From Waddliaceae bacterium (GTDB lineage Bacteria > Chlamydiota > Chlamydiia > Chlamydiales > GCA-2709385), in contig PAQS01000021.1 in the NCBI GenBank assembly GCA_002709385.1, forward strand, positions 6,184 to 70,183: a DNA stretch of 64,000 bases, given 5' to 3'. The position numbers were made by a program, and so were the translations under genes. Below, piece by piece: positions 42,777 to 51,859 of this stretch. Each line of letters begins with the position of its first letter. Position 1 is the stretch's first letter. The notes beneath the pieces were generated by a model. The model had not been told where the DNA came from, did no database searches, and was given only the letters and a program-made list of their open reading frames with translations.

Positions 42777-43373
42777 TCAGTCTTTTTTAAAAAAGAGCAC
42801 AGCAGGAATTGTTTTAAGAATAAGTGTCAGGTCAAACAAAAAGGATTTTTTTTCTACATAGACCTTTTCTATCTGTGCTCTTTCCTCATACCCTAAATGA
42901 GAAAGACCCGAGATTTGCCATAAACCTGTAATTCCAGGACGAACCTCAAGAATTTTCTTCGCAACGTCTTCTTTATACTGCCGTATTTGTTCGTCTAGTA
43001 TGGGGCGTGGACCAACCACACTCAGATCTCCCTTTAAGACATTCCAAAACTGCGGGAGCTCATCTAAGGCAAAACGACGTAAAAAATAACCGAATCGTGT
43101 TACCCGAGGATCATCAGGTAGTTTTTGATTCAAAGACCATTGCTTTTTATATTTTTCTTCTTTTGCAAGAACCTTTCCTATGCTCTCAGCATCTAGACAC
43201 ATTGTTCGAAACTTATAACAAAGAAAAGGTTTATGGTTTTTCCCTACTCGAAATTGATAGAAGAAAATAGGACCAGGTGAATCACACTTGATAATAAGTG
43301 AAATGATTAAAAACACCGGAATAAAAGTTGTTATCATAAACAAACTAAATAAAACATCAAAAGCTCTTTTCAT
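42777..43373 (-). CDS. Polyprenyl-phosphate sugar-1-phosphate transferase (PglC/WbaP core type)
   Basis: This 198-residue enzyme is the minimal catalytic core of the bacterial sugar transferase family. It has an N-terminal re-entrant hydrophobic helix (residues 6-28), PGPIFFYQFRVGKN, the CYKFRTM motif, the catalytic DELPQFWNVLKGDLSVVGPR, and GLWQISG. It starts a lipid-linked glycan by moving a phospho-sugar to undecaprenyl phosphate. Its sugar donor could come from the epimerase at 31845. Divergent from the Ser-rich gene at 43483. Confidence 0.92.
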   Translation of the reverse strand: MKRAFDVLFSLFMITTFIPVFLIISLIIKCDSPGPIFFYQFRVGKNHKPFLCYKFRTMCLDAESIGKVLAKEEKYKKQWSLNQKLPDDPRVTRFGYFLRRFALDELPQFWNVLKGDLSVVGPRPILDEQIRQYKEDVAKKILEVRPGITGLWQISGLSHLGYEERAQIEKVYVEKKSFLFDLTLILKTIPAVLFFKKD

Positions 43374-43482
43374 TCTGTTAATTATACAAAATAAGTGATT
43401 GCTTTTAAATGTTATAGTTGTCTGTTTTTCATAAATAGTAATTGTTATATAATTATATTAAATATTTAAACATGGTTTTTTT

Positions 43483-45039
43483 ATGGTTGATTTTGATATC
43501 GATTCGCTAGACCGTTCCTCTTCTTCAGAAAGTGAGGAATTAAGTAATGATAAAGAAAAGTCATCATTAGATGAGTTTGATGCTGTAAGCGATCAAGCTT
43601 TGCTTGTGATTCATAGTGGAAATAAAAAAGAGTTTCCAGAGGCCACACAAAATATCTTAAAAAGCTTGAAACATCTGGAAGAAGAGTCTCTTTCTTCGGA
43701 TGAAATTGCTTCAATGAGTTCAAAAATTGGTGTTATGAGTTCTTTGTTAAAGACTAAAGGACTTGGTTTTAGATTTTTTCAGAAGATGCACTCCCTTCCT
43801 TCAAGTGATGATTTAAACAGGCTTGCTTCTACAGCGGTTTTCAAACATATTGAAAAGCAAGTGCAAGGTACTGGTCGTCAAATTCAAGAGTCTAAAGCTT
43901 TAGAAAGAGCCTTACGAGATCCAACGTTTCGCGAGACATTTTGTGCGTTTATGTCTAAACATGAAAAATCTATAAAGAAACATTGGAGCTGTGAGAAAGT
44001 TGTGGATCGATCTTTTTCAGACGAAATGGAAGATCTAATCAAGCTTTGTCCTAAAGCTGCTAAAATAGCTCTTTCAAGTTACCTTGAAATCCCTCAAGTA
44101 CATATTTTTGCCAGGTCGATCATCGGTACAGGAGAGCTTAGTACTAAAATGACTGCATTTTTCTCATTTATAGCTGTTGAGAGTGAGAAAGATGATCAGT
44201 TTCATGACAAGCTAGTTTCTTGGTTTGTAAAAGGAACAGAAATACGAGGAGAGGTTCAAAATAGTCTTTCTAAAGGCAAACTACCCAACTCTAAAAGTTT
44301 TGAAGCTTTATCTGAATGGAAAAATGAAGGAATCGATGGATTATTTGAAAAGTGGATGACAGGTGCTAACCCTGAGGAACAACAAGTGATTACAGCAGGT
44401 TTAGTGGAAAGCGGAGAGTATGTGTTACCTTCAAATACTCAGACTGCTAGTGATATTTTTGCTGAGCTTGTATTGTCGCAAGGAGTCAGTAAAGATTCAG
44501 ATATGGAGAAGCTAGAAAACAAATCTTCTGGAGCGCTTAATGCAGGGCGTTATCGTGATAACTACTACGGTTCTAGTGCTAGAGGAGAATTAAATGAGAG
44601 AGCCGTTTTTCGAAAGCTTCCCGGTTTTAAAGAGCCTTTGAGAGCTTTTATAAGAGGTACTTCTTTAAAGAAAACAGAAGATACATTTGAAAATGTTTCC
44701 TTGGTGATTGAGCGTCAATCAGGAAAGAAAGAAGAAGTTTTATTTCCTTTGTTAAAGTTCAAAGAAGCGCTGACTGTAAACTTTGAAAAAGCTAGCCCGA
44801 ATGAGTGGCGTATGACGATTGCTGCTTTGGGGGCTTATGCTGTGAGAAACTCTAATGACAATGCTGAAGCTTATGAAGCTGAATGGGAAAAAGCAATCAA
44901 AGGTGAAGATAATAAGTTGCAAGCAGCTCTCCCCGAAGGGATCAAGCTAGATCAGAATACTTGGACAGAACTAAAATCTCTTGTTGATGGCTTAGCAAAT
45001 GACGTTCTCTTAAAGTATCTCCAACAAGTTACTCGCTAG
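43483..45039 (+). CDS. 518-residue hypothetical protein, Ser/Glu-rich N-terminus
   Basis: No family recognised. The first 40 residues (MVDFDIDSLDRSSSSESEEL onward) are acidic and Ser-rich; the rest is mostly helical and soluble, with no membrane segment. A short YRDNYYGSSARGELNERAVF stretch (about 355-375) is unusually aromatic. There is no strong ribosome site, and a second ATG at 43472 is out of frame. Composition suggests a type III substrate; this is inference. The 3' end overlaps hutG by 4 bases. Confidence 0.7.
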   Translation: MVDFDIDSLDRSSSSESEELSNDKEKSSLDEFDAVSDQALLVIHSGNKKEFPEATQNILKSLKHLEEESLSSDEIASMSSKIGVMSSLLKTKGLGFRFFQKMHSLPSSDDLNRLASTAVFKHIEKQVQGTGRQIQESKALERALRDPTFRETFCAFMSKHEKSIKKHWSCEKVVDRSFSDEMEDLIKLCPKAAKIALSSYLEIPQVHIFARSIIGTGELSTKMTAFFSFIAVESEKDDQFHDKLVSWFVKGTEIRGEVQNSLSKGKLPNSKSFEALSEWKNEGIDGLFEKWMTGANPEEQQVITAGLVESGEYVLPSNTQTASDIFAELVLSQGVSKDSDMEKLENKSSGALNAGRYRDNYYGSSARGELNERAVFRKLPGFKEPLRAFIRGTSLKKTEDTFENVSLVIERQSGKKEEVLFPLLKFKEALTVNFEKASPNEWRMTIAALGAYAVRNSNDNAEAYEAEWEKAIKGEDNKLQAALPEGIKLDQNTWTELKSLVDGLANDVLLKYLQQVTR

Positions 45040-46001
45040 TCTTTTGGCAGAGCATGAATAAAGCAGCTTAGAAGATTTGCAGCTAAGCTTGCAGTGATGT
45101 CATCGCGATCAAAACATGGGGCTAATTCAGCAAAATCTAAAGCAATACAATCTCCAGACCGGGCGATTTGTTCAATCATTGGAATTACCTGCCATGGTGT
45201 AATACCTAAAGGTTGAGGGGCGCTTACTCCAGGGGCATAGGCAGAAGAAAAAGCATCTAAACAAATAGTTAGGTACGTTTTCTTATGTTCTTGGATAAAC
45301 CATCGGGTAAAGGTGTCAATTGCTTCTTGACCGATCACATGCATTTGTCGAGCTGTTAAGGTTCGAACTTTTAGGTCTTTCGCTTGTTGAAACAGTGCAC
45401 GATTGTTTCCTGATTCTTGAATTCCCACAACGCTATAGTTAAAAGATTTTTTGTTTTCCTTGCAAAGGTTTGCTATTTGTAAAAATGGGGTCCCAGAACT
45501 CCCTTTTTCAGAGGGGGGAAGAGGCCTTAAATCATAATGAGCATCTATATTGATGATTCTGCACTCATCGTTTGGGTAAGTTTTATGGATACCTTGGTAG
45601 TGCCCCCAAGCAACTTCGTGTCCTCCTCCTAAAACGATAGGCAAGCCACCGCTCTGGATAATTTTATAAATAGCGTGAGCTAACTCCTTTTGAGCCTCTT
45701 CTAGCTTTTCTCCATCGCAAACGATATCTCCCAAATCCCAGAAATAAAGGTCAGAACGATGTAAGGGAGAGGAAGCGAGTTTTTTTCTAAAGGCAATAGG
45801 ACCTTCAGCTGATCCAGGTCGGCCGTGATTGCGGCGTACTCCTTCATCAGAAGCGAAACCAATGAAAACAATGGTTTGTTTTGGAAATTCTTCAGGAATT
45901 TCTTCTAAAGCACAGGTTTTTATTGCTTGGTAAAGCCTGGGGGCATTAGGGCCATCATCTCTACCTGTCCATAAAGACTCTTGAGGAGGACGATAAGACA
46001 T
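45036..46001 (-). CDS. hutG: Arginase-family formimidoylglutamase (HutG)
   Basis: This 321-residue manganese hydrolase of the arginase superfamily has GGGHE, NIDAHYDLRP (the DAHxD metal motif) and LDAFSSAYAPG (the SxDxxxPxxPG-type motif, variant). The N-terminal FASDEGVRRNHGRPGS segment fits formimidoylglutamase. It would split N-formimino-glutamate to glutamate and formamide, the last step of histidine breakdown. Its ATG overlaps the hutI stop (TAATG). The placement behind hutI supports HutG over arginase or agmatinase. Confidence 0.88.
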   Translation of the reverse strand: MSYRPPQESLWTGRDDGPNAPRLYQAIKTCALEEIPEEFPKQTIVFIGFASDEGVRRNHGRPGSAEGPIAFRKKLASSPLHRSDLYFWDLGDIVCDGEKLEEAQKELAHAIYKIIQSGGLPIVLGGGHEVAWGHYQGIHKTYPNDECRIINIDAHYDLRPLPPSEKGSSGTPFLQIANLCKENKKSFNYSVVGIQESGNNRALFQQAKDLKVRTLTARQMHVIGQEAIDTFTRWFIQEHKKTYLTICLDAFSSAYAPGVSAPQPLGITPWQVIPMIEQIARSGDCIALDFAELAPCFDRDDITASLAANLLSCFIHALPKD

Positions 46002-47230
46002 TATAAAATCCCCTTAATTTCTTTACCTGCGATCCAAGCACGGCTTGGACGTAAACGACCTTGTTGATAGAGAATTTCACGGTAGTCATCACAAGGAAAG
46101 GCGATAAAGTCTGCACGCATTCCTTCACGTAAAACTCCTCTATGTTTCGACCCTAATGCCCGTGCAGCTCGCTCAGTAATAGCAGCGAGTGTTTCTGCGC
46201 AGCTCAATTTTTCAGCAGCTCCAAACAAGGCTGCTTGTGTCAATAAATCTCCCATAGGAGCACTACCAGGGTTCCAATCACTTGCAATAACCAAAGGTAA
46301 ACCAAGGTCAAGAGCAAGGCGTGCTTTGCTAAAGGGCATCCCTAAACCTAAGCTAGCTCCCGGTAAAGCAACAGGAATGACTCCAGCCTCTTTCAGAGCA
46401 AGGAAGTCTTCTTCATTAGACTGTTCTAAATGATCAGCGCTCAAAGCTCCTACTTCAGCAGCAAGAAGAGAGGCTCCTCGGCTAAATTGATCTGCATGAA
46501 TCGTAAGCTTGAATCCCATTTCCTTTGCTTTAAGTAAATAAGGGCGTGCTTGTTCTACGGAAAAAGCACCTTCTTCTACAAAAATATCTACTCGATTCGC
46601 TAACTTTTCTTTCTTCACTAAAGGTAAAAGCTTCTCTAGCATTTCTTCCAGATAAGATTCAGCTGATACAAATTCAGGACCTGGCATATGGGCAGCTAAG
46701 CAAGTTGGAATTAAGTTAATGGGGCTATGCTTTTTTGCTTCTGCAATGGAACGAAGTATTTTTAATTCATCTTCTACAGATAAACCGTAACCACTTTTAA
46801 CTTCACACGTACAGACTCCCCATTTAAGAGCTTCACGGCTTCGATGTACTATACCATCAACTAAGTTTGTTTCAGGAGTAGCACGGGTTTTACGGACGGT
46901 ATCTAAAATTCCACCTCCCTGAGCCGCAATTTCTTGGTAACTTACTCCCTCTAAACGGAGAGCGTAATCTCTAGCTCGTGAACCCGCAAAGCAAATATGT
47001 GTATGTACATCAATAAAACCAGGAAGTAAAACCATCGGCCTACCTAAAGAACAAAGTTCTACAGATGGATCCTGGGCTAAAGAACTGTCTCCGATTGCCT
47101 GGATGGCTCCATTGGAAACAGAGATATATGAATCCTTAACAATGGGAAGTTGACGATCGGAAATAGGACCAGAAGACGGAATTTGGTCCATTGTGAGAAT
47201 TTGTGAAAATGGCCCAATTACAAGTGTCAT
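46001..47230 (-). CDS. hutI: Imidazolonepropionase (HutI)
   Basis: This 409-residue metal-dependent amidohydrolase opens the imidazolone ring in histidine degradation. The N-terminus reads LVIGPFSQILTM as in the family. FIDVHTHICFAGSR supplies the first His pair and is followed by GGGILDTVRKTR; later TIHADQFSRG and ASDWNPGS hold further metal ligands. The start at 47230 (AAGGA 8 bases upstream) is used; a TTG at 47254 adds eight residues. hutG follows directly. hutH (histidase) and hutU (urocanase) are not in the window. Confidence 0.93.
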   Translation of the reverse strand: MTLVIGPFSQILTMDQIPSSGPISDRQLPIVKDSYISVSNGAIQAIGDSSLAQDPSVELCSLGRPMVLLPGFIDVHTHICFAGSRARDYALRLEGVSYQEIAAQGGGILDTVRKTRATPETNLVDGIVHRSREALKWGVCTCEVKSGYGLSVEDELKILRSIAEAKKHSPINLIPTCLAAHMPGPEFVSAESYLEEMLEKLLPLVKKEKLANRVDIFVEEGAFSVEQARPYLLKAKEMGFKLTIHADQFSRGASLLAAEVGALSADHLEQSNEEDFLALKEAGVIPVALPGASLGLGMPFSKARLALDLGLPLVIASDWNPGSAPMGDLLTQAALFGAAEKLSCAETLAAITERAARALGSKHRGVLREGMRADFIAFPCDDYREILYQQGRLRPSRAWIAGKEIKGIL

Positions 47231-47275
47231 ATATAAAATCCTTTTTAGGCTCAAATATATAACACAGGGGGCTTT

Positions 47276-47641
47276 TTAGCGAGCGTGTTTGATCAATGAG
47301 TGAATCAATGTGCGTACTTGCGCTCTTTGATCTAAGCCCATATCTTTCATCTGCTGATCAAGCATAGCAAGAGATTCCGCATCTTCTTTATTCACATCCT
47401 TCGCATGAATCAAAAGAAACTCTTCAATCGCTTCAATCGCAGTTTCTCGACTTGTCCCAGGCTGTTCACCAAGAAACCATAATGTCCACCAAGGCTGCTT
47501 AGGAGTTAAATCCACAGTAGCAGAAAGCTGGTCGTCATCATCACGAACTTCAAGAAACTGATACCACTCACGGCGACTCTTATGAGCTAGTTTATGCAAC
47601 CTACGATGAAATCGTTTAGGACGGTAATGATGCATTTCCAT
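47276..47641 (-). CDS. Hypothetical protein, 121 residues
   Basis: The start is strongly supported: GGGAGGA lies 7 bases before the ATG at 47641. The N-terminal 30 residues are very basic (HHYRPKRFHRRLHKLAHKSR), the middle has QPWWTLWFLGEQ, and the C-terminus is helical and charged. No family recognised. A basic N-terminus of this kind could bind nucleic acid or acidic lipid. It lies 45 bases before hutI on the same strand and may share its transcript. Confidence 0.65.
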   Translation of the reverse strand: MEMHHYRPKRFHRRLHKLAHKSRREWYQFLEVRDDDDQLSATVDLTPKQPWWTLWFLGEQPGTSRETAIEAIEEFLLIHAKDVNKEDAESLAMLDQQMKDMGLDQRAQVRTLIHSLIKHAR

Positions 47642-47744
47642 TAATAGTCCTCCCTTGCAAAAACTTAACAAACTAAATTTTAGCTAATTACGTAAAACAT
47701 ATAACTAATACTACATAAAAAATCATTAAAATTCAAAATTTGTT

Positions 47745-49307
47745 TTATTGGCTTAGTACCTTTGCTGAAGTAATTGATGCTCGAATTGTTTCACTTAATA
47801 TTCTTGTGTTAGAAAACGGTCCTAATTGTGTGCTTACTGCTCGAATATCGTTAGCATTCATTTTGCTTCCAATTTTAAAAACTTGTATGGATTGAGATCG
47901 CCCTGCGGGATTAAGAACTTCCACTTGAATATGTACATCTTTCACGCTTACGACGCTTTGGTTTTGTACTTCTAATATCAGGTGATTAGTGTTATCTAGC
48001 CCTGCCTTTAGTTGTAAGTACTTTTCTGGTACATGGGGAATTTCCATTCTAGCTAGCCATCTGGTAGCTTTTTGTCCGGTATTTGTATTTGCATTACTCG
48101 CAATGGCAAAGTTTTTTTGTGCTTCTGCAGAGTTTCCTTCATCAACAGCAAGGCGGCCTAGAGCGTAATAGGCATCTGCTGTTGGTAAAAGAGTAATGCT
48201 TTTATTTAAATCAGCTCTAGAATGTGATAAATTCCCTAACTGACGATGGATCAATCCTCGTTGTAAATAAAAGTCATAGTAGTGGGGATTATAGCTTAGT
48301 GCACGATCGAGTGAAAAGAGAGCTCCTTGGTAATCAGATAAAACACCTTTAATTTTTCCTGCTAGACCATGAAAGAGAGCTTCTTGAGGATGTAATTGAA
48401 GTGCTTGCTCTGTGATTTGTAAAGCTCTTCTAGGATTATTTTCACTCAAGGTAGTTTGTGCCTTATCATAGAGTTGGTAGGCTCCTTCTGAATGACGTAG
48501 ACGAGCTATTTTTCGTTTGTAGGTATCTTGAGCTATTTTTCCTCCCTTAGGAAATGTCTCTGCATAAAGTTTATTGGCTTCTAGTCGTTCTTTTGATGGA
48601 GGATGCGAGGCAAAAAGCCCTTCCAACCAACCAGGAGATCGTCCTGACGAAAGATGAATAAAAGTTTCTTGGAGTTTTACTGCAGCAAAGGGGTCGTAAC
48701 CAGCGCGTACCATGTACTCTATTCCATAGCGGTCAGCCTCTAACTCAGCAGCACGGCTATAGGTTTGGCTAAGTAAAATAGTACCCAATTTGCTTGTAGA
48801 TAAAATGACCCCGGAATGCATATTTTCACGAGTAATAGATTCCAAACTAAATAAACCTGCCCGCAAAATCATTTGCCGCTCAAGCGCTTTTGCACTGTGT
48901 CTTGCAGCAGCATGTACAATTTCATGAGATAAAACAGCAGCTAGCTCAGCTTCGCTGTTGAGTTCTAAAAGTAGACCTCGATTGATTCCAATTTTCCCGC
49001 CAGGTAAAGCCCATGCATTTGGAGTTGAGGAATTAATAATAGTAATTGAGTAAGGAAGATTCGGGCGCTCACTTACAGAAATTAAGCTAGCAGTCACCTC
49101 CTTAATATAAGACAAAAGAGCTGGGTCATCCAGATACTCCCCACCCTCTATTTGTTGTAGAGGGAGGTAGCTGTCTTGGCCCATTTGAATCTCTTTTTCT
49201 TCTGAAACAAACTGAAATTCGCGTTTGCCTGTAACCATATTGGTGCCGCATGCTGAGTGCAGTAAGAGCACAGCAGTAAGCAAGCAGGCATGCTTGAAGA
49301 AGTTCAT
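47745..49307 (-). CDS. M48-family metalloprotease lipoprotein with TPR repeats (BepA/LoiP-like)
   Basis: This 520-residue exported protease has a lipoprotein signal (LLLHSAC, Cys20) and the zinc motif HEIVH (His128-Glu129-His132) in ELAAVLSHEIVHAAARHS. The third ligand Glu lies in AAELEADRYGIEYM (about 183). Residues about 265-415 form TPR repeats (RALQITEQALQLHPQEALF and following), and a C-terminal beta domain ends the protein. The layout matches BepA/YfgC, which quality-controls outer-membrane protein assembly in the periplasm. It is 12 bases downstream of the YbjN-like gene. Confidence 0.92.
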   Translation of the reverse strand: MNFFKHACLLTAVLLLHSACGTNMVTGKREFQFVSEEKEIQMGQDSYLPLQQIEGGEYLDDPALLSYIKEVTASLISVSERPNLPYSITIINSSTPNAWALPGGKIGINRGLLLELNSEAELAAVLSHEIVHAAARHSAKALERQMILRAGLFSLESITRENMHSGVILSTSKLGTILLSQTYSRAAELEADRYGIEYMVRAGYDPFAAVKLQETFIHLSSGRSPGWLEGLFASHPPSKERLEANKLYAETFPKGGKIAQDTYKRKIARLRHSEGAYQLYDKAQTTLSENNPRRALQITEQALQLHPQEALFHGLAGKIKGVLSDYQGALFSLDRALSYNPHYYDFYLQRGLIHRQLGNLSHSRADLNKSITLLPTADAYYALGRLAVDEGNSAEAQKNFAIASNANTNTGQKATRWLARMEIPHVPEKYLQLKAGLDNTNHLILEVQNQSVVSVKDVHIQVEVLNPAGRSQSIQVFKIGSKMNANDIRAVSTQLGPFSNTRILSETIRASITSAKVLSQ

Positions 49308-49319
49308 TTTGACTCCTTC

Positions 49320-49862
49320 TTATAAAAGATCAGAAGCTAGCTCATCGCCCATTTCTGAGCGAGCTTGGGCAATCATCTCTTCATAGCTTTGCTTTCCATT
49401 TCCTATTTGTTCAATGATAGGAGCAAAATTTGTGGTTTGCTTTGCTATTGCTTCGATAAGAGCAGGAATTGTTGAAGATCCATCTTCTTTATCAGTGAGA
49501 ACTAAACTATAACGAAAGAACATGTGCATGGTAGTTTCGTCAATGGAAAAACCATTAAAAAAACAAATTTTATTGAGAATGCACATGAGGCGTCGGGCTG
49601 AATCTATTGTGATGCTGTCGAGTTCGATAGGAAAAATCAGCATCATTTGTAAAAGGTCGAAACAGTCACTACTTTCGAATGCTCCAGGAACTAAATCTGA
49701 CCCTTGTAAGATGAGGCGTAAATGAAGGGGCTTTCCATTCATTGTTTCTTTTATAGAGACTTCAGCTTGATAAGATGGGTGATCAGGTGAAGGTTGAATC
49801 AATGAACATTGCCAATCTGTTTTATCTAATATTTCTTTTATTTTTTGGTATGATTGTCTCAT
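49320..49862 (-). CDS. YbjN-like protein, 180 residues
   Basis: Predicted alpha/beta fold of the YbjN / secretion-chaperone group. A first helix (QSYQKIKEILDKTDW) is followed by strands, then LLQMMLIFPIELD, a long helix with ARRLMCILNKICFF, GFSIDETTMHMFFRYSLVL, and a final helical pair with SYEEMIAQARSEMG. It precedes the M48 protease by 12 bases, so the two are cotranscribed. Exact role unknown. Confidence 0.65.
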   Translation of the reverse strand: MRQSYQKIKEILDKTDWQCSLIQPSPDHPSYQAEVSIKETMNGKPLHLRLILQGSDLVPGAFESSDCFDLLQMMLIFPIELDSITIDSARRLMCILNKICFFNGFSIDETTMHMFFRYSLVLTDKEDGSSTIPALIEAIAKQTTNFAPIIEQIGNGKQSYEEMIAQARSEMGDELASDLL

Positions 49863-50016
49863 TTTATAGCCTTTATTATGTTTACCAAATTATGGGTATA
49901 CACTTTGCATAACATAAAAATGCTGGAAATAAAAGAGCTTTAGTGATCTGTTTTTCTATTTTTAATCTTGGACCCTGTATACTGTTGAGTCCAATAAAAG
50001 ATTAAAGGGGTTTTGA

Positions 50017-51822
50017 ATGATTCAATTTGAAGAGGTAAGCAAACAGTTTGGTGCACAAATTCTACTTGATCAGACTTCGTTCACGATTCATAAGGGTGAG
50101 CGTTGTGGGCTCCTTGGTCGAAATGGACACGGAAAAACAACATTATTACGTCTTTTAAGCGGAGAAGATGAAGCTGATGCTGGAGATATCCGTTTACCAC
50201 GCCAATATCGCATAGGCTATCTAAAGCAGCACCTAGAATTTTCTAAAGAGAGTGTTTTAGAAGAAGTAATGCAGGCTCTTCCAAAGGAACAACAAGAAGA
50301 GAATTATCGTGCAGAGAGAGTTTTGTCTGGTCTCGGAATGAGTGACGAAATGATTCATGGTTCTGTAAATGCTCTTTCTGGAGGATATCAATTACGTGTT
50401 CATTTAGCTAAAATTTTGGTTTCTGATGTAGATCTTTTACTTTTAGATGAACCTACAAACTACCTTGATTTGCCAGCTATTCGTTGGTTGTCTCGTTTTC
50501 TACAACGTTGGCAAGGGGAAATGTTGCTGATTTCTCACGATAGGGACTTTGTTGACCAGGTATGTACACATATATTGGGAATTCACCGGCAGAAAGTTTG
50601 GAAACTTAAAGGAACAACAGAAAAGTATTATCAATATTTATTGGAAACAGAAGAGCTCCATGAGAAAACGCGTGAAAATTTAGATAAGAAACGTGCTCAC
50701 CTTCAGAGTTTTGTAGACCGTTTTGGAGCTAAAAGCAGTAAGGCAACTCAGGCTAAATCCAAAGCAAAAGCGTTAGAGCGTATGGGGTCTTTGGAAAAAC
50801 TCGCTCATATAGATAACTTAGATTTTTCCTTTAAGCATGAAGAGTTTCCTGGGCAAGTGATGTTACAGGCCAATCATGTAGCTTTTGCGTATGAGGGACA
50901 AGATAGGCTTGTTGAAGATCTGCATTTAGCCATCGAGAAAAAAGAAAGAATGGCGATTATTGGTAAGAATGGACGGGGGAAATCGACGATACTACGTTTG
51001 CTTGCAGGAGACCTATCGCCAAAATCGGGTTTGATTAAATCAGCAGACAAATTACGTATTGGTTATTTCGGACAAACAAATATTGATAGGCTTTGTGCAG
51101 ATTCAAGTGTTGAAGAAGAAATTGCAGCAGCAAACCCAGATCTAAGCCGAACAGAAGTTAGAGGCATCTGCGGCTTGATGTTTTTCGATGGAGATAAAGC
51201 GGAAAAGAAAGTATCCGTACTCTCTGGTGGCGAACGAAGCCGGGTTTTACTAGGAAAAATTCTCGCATCTTCAGTAAACCTACTTCTTCTCGATGAACCT
51301 ACCAACCACCTGGATATGGAATCTATTGAAGCCTTAATTGAAGCTTTAGAGCATTTTCCAGGAGCAGTTATTTTAGTGACACACAGTGAATTAATGTTGC
51401 GTCGCTTAGCGAAAAAACTGTTGCTTTGTAAGCATGAAGACCAAAAAGTTTTTGTAGGCTCTTACGATGACTTTCTGGAAAAAATTGGTTGGGATGATGG
51501 CGAGGAGCGTTCATCTAAAAAAGCAAAATCAGATAGTAAGCAAGATCGAAGAACTCGAGCTGAAATGGTACAGCAACGTTCAAGAGTTTTAAAACCTCTT
51601 CAAAGAAAAATGGATAAGCTAGAAGAAACAATCATAAAACAAGAAGAAAAGCTGAGTGCCTACGAAGAAGAAATGGTTCAAGCGGCTACTGATGGTGAAG
51701 GGGAAAAGCTACAAAAATTATCCATCAAGATTGATGCTCAGCGTAATTTAATTGAAGAGCAATATAGTGAATTGGAAAAACTAGCAGATGAGCTACATGA
51801 AAAAGAACAGGAATTTTCTTAA
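50017..51822 (+). CDS. ABC-F family ATPase (Uup/YheS-type)
   Basis: A 601-residue protein with two ABC domains on one chain and no membrane region. Walker A motifs are GRNGHGKTT (about residue 34) and GKNGRGKST (about 318). Signatures are LSGGYQLRVHLA and LSGGERSRVLLG, each followed by a LLLLDEPTN Walker B. The interdomain linker (about 210-265) is charged and helical as in tRNA-gating ABC-F proteins, and the C-terminal 80 residues are coiled coil as in Uup. These proteins act on ribosomes. Preceded by a single leader with no close neighbours on the same strand. Confidence 0.93.
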   Translation: MIQFEEVSKQFGAQILLDQTSFTIHKGERCGLLGRNGHGKTTLLRLLSGEDEADAGDIRLPRQYRIGYLKQHLEFSKESVLEEVMQALPKEQQEENYRAERVLSGLGMSDEMIHGSVNALSGGYQLRVHLAKILVSDVDLLLLDEPTNYLDLPAIRWLSRFLQRWQGEMLLISHDRDFVDQVCTHILGIHRQKVWKLKGTTEKYYQYLLETEELHEKTRENLDKKRAHLQSFVDRFGAKSSKATQAKSKAKALERMGSLEKLAHIDNLDFSFKHEEFPGQVMLQANHVAFAYEGQDRLVEDLHLAIEKKERMAIIGKNGRGKSTILRLLAGDLSPKSGLIKSADKLRIGYFGQTNIDRLCADSSVEEEIAAANPDLSRTEVRGICGLMFFDGDKAEKKVSVLSGGERSRVLLGKILASSVNLLLLDEPTNHLDMESIEALIEALEHFPGAVILVTHSELMLRRLAKKLLLCKHEDQKVFVGSYDDFLEKIGWDDGEERSSKKAKSDSKQDRRTRAEMVQQRSRVLKPLQRKMDKLEETIIKQEEKLSAYEEEMVQAATDGEGEKLQKLSIKIDAQRNLIEEQYSELEKLADELHEKEQEFS

Positions 51823-51859
51823 TCTTCTGTAAGCTTCAAGGCGCTTCAGAGAGGAGATA

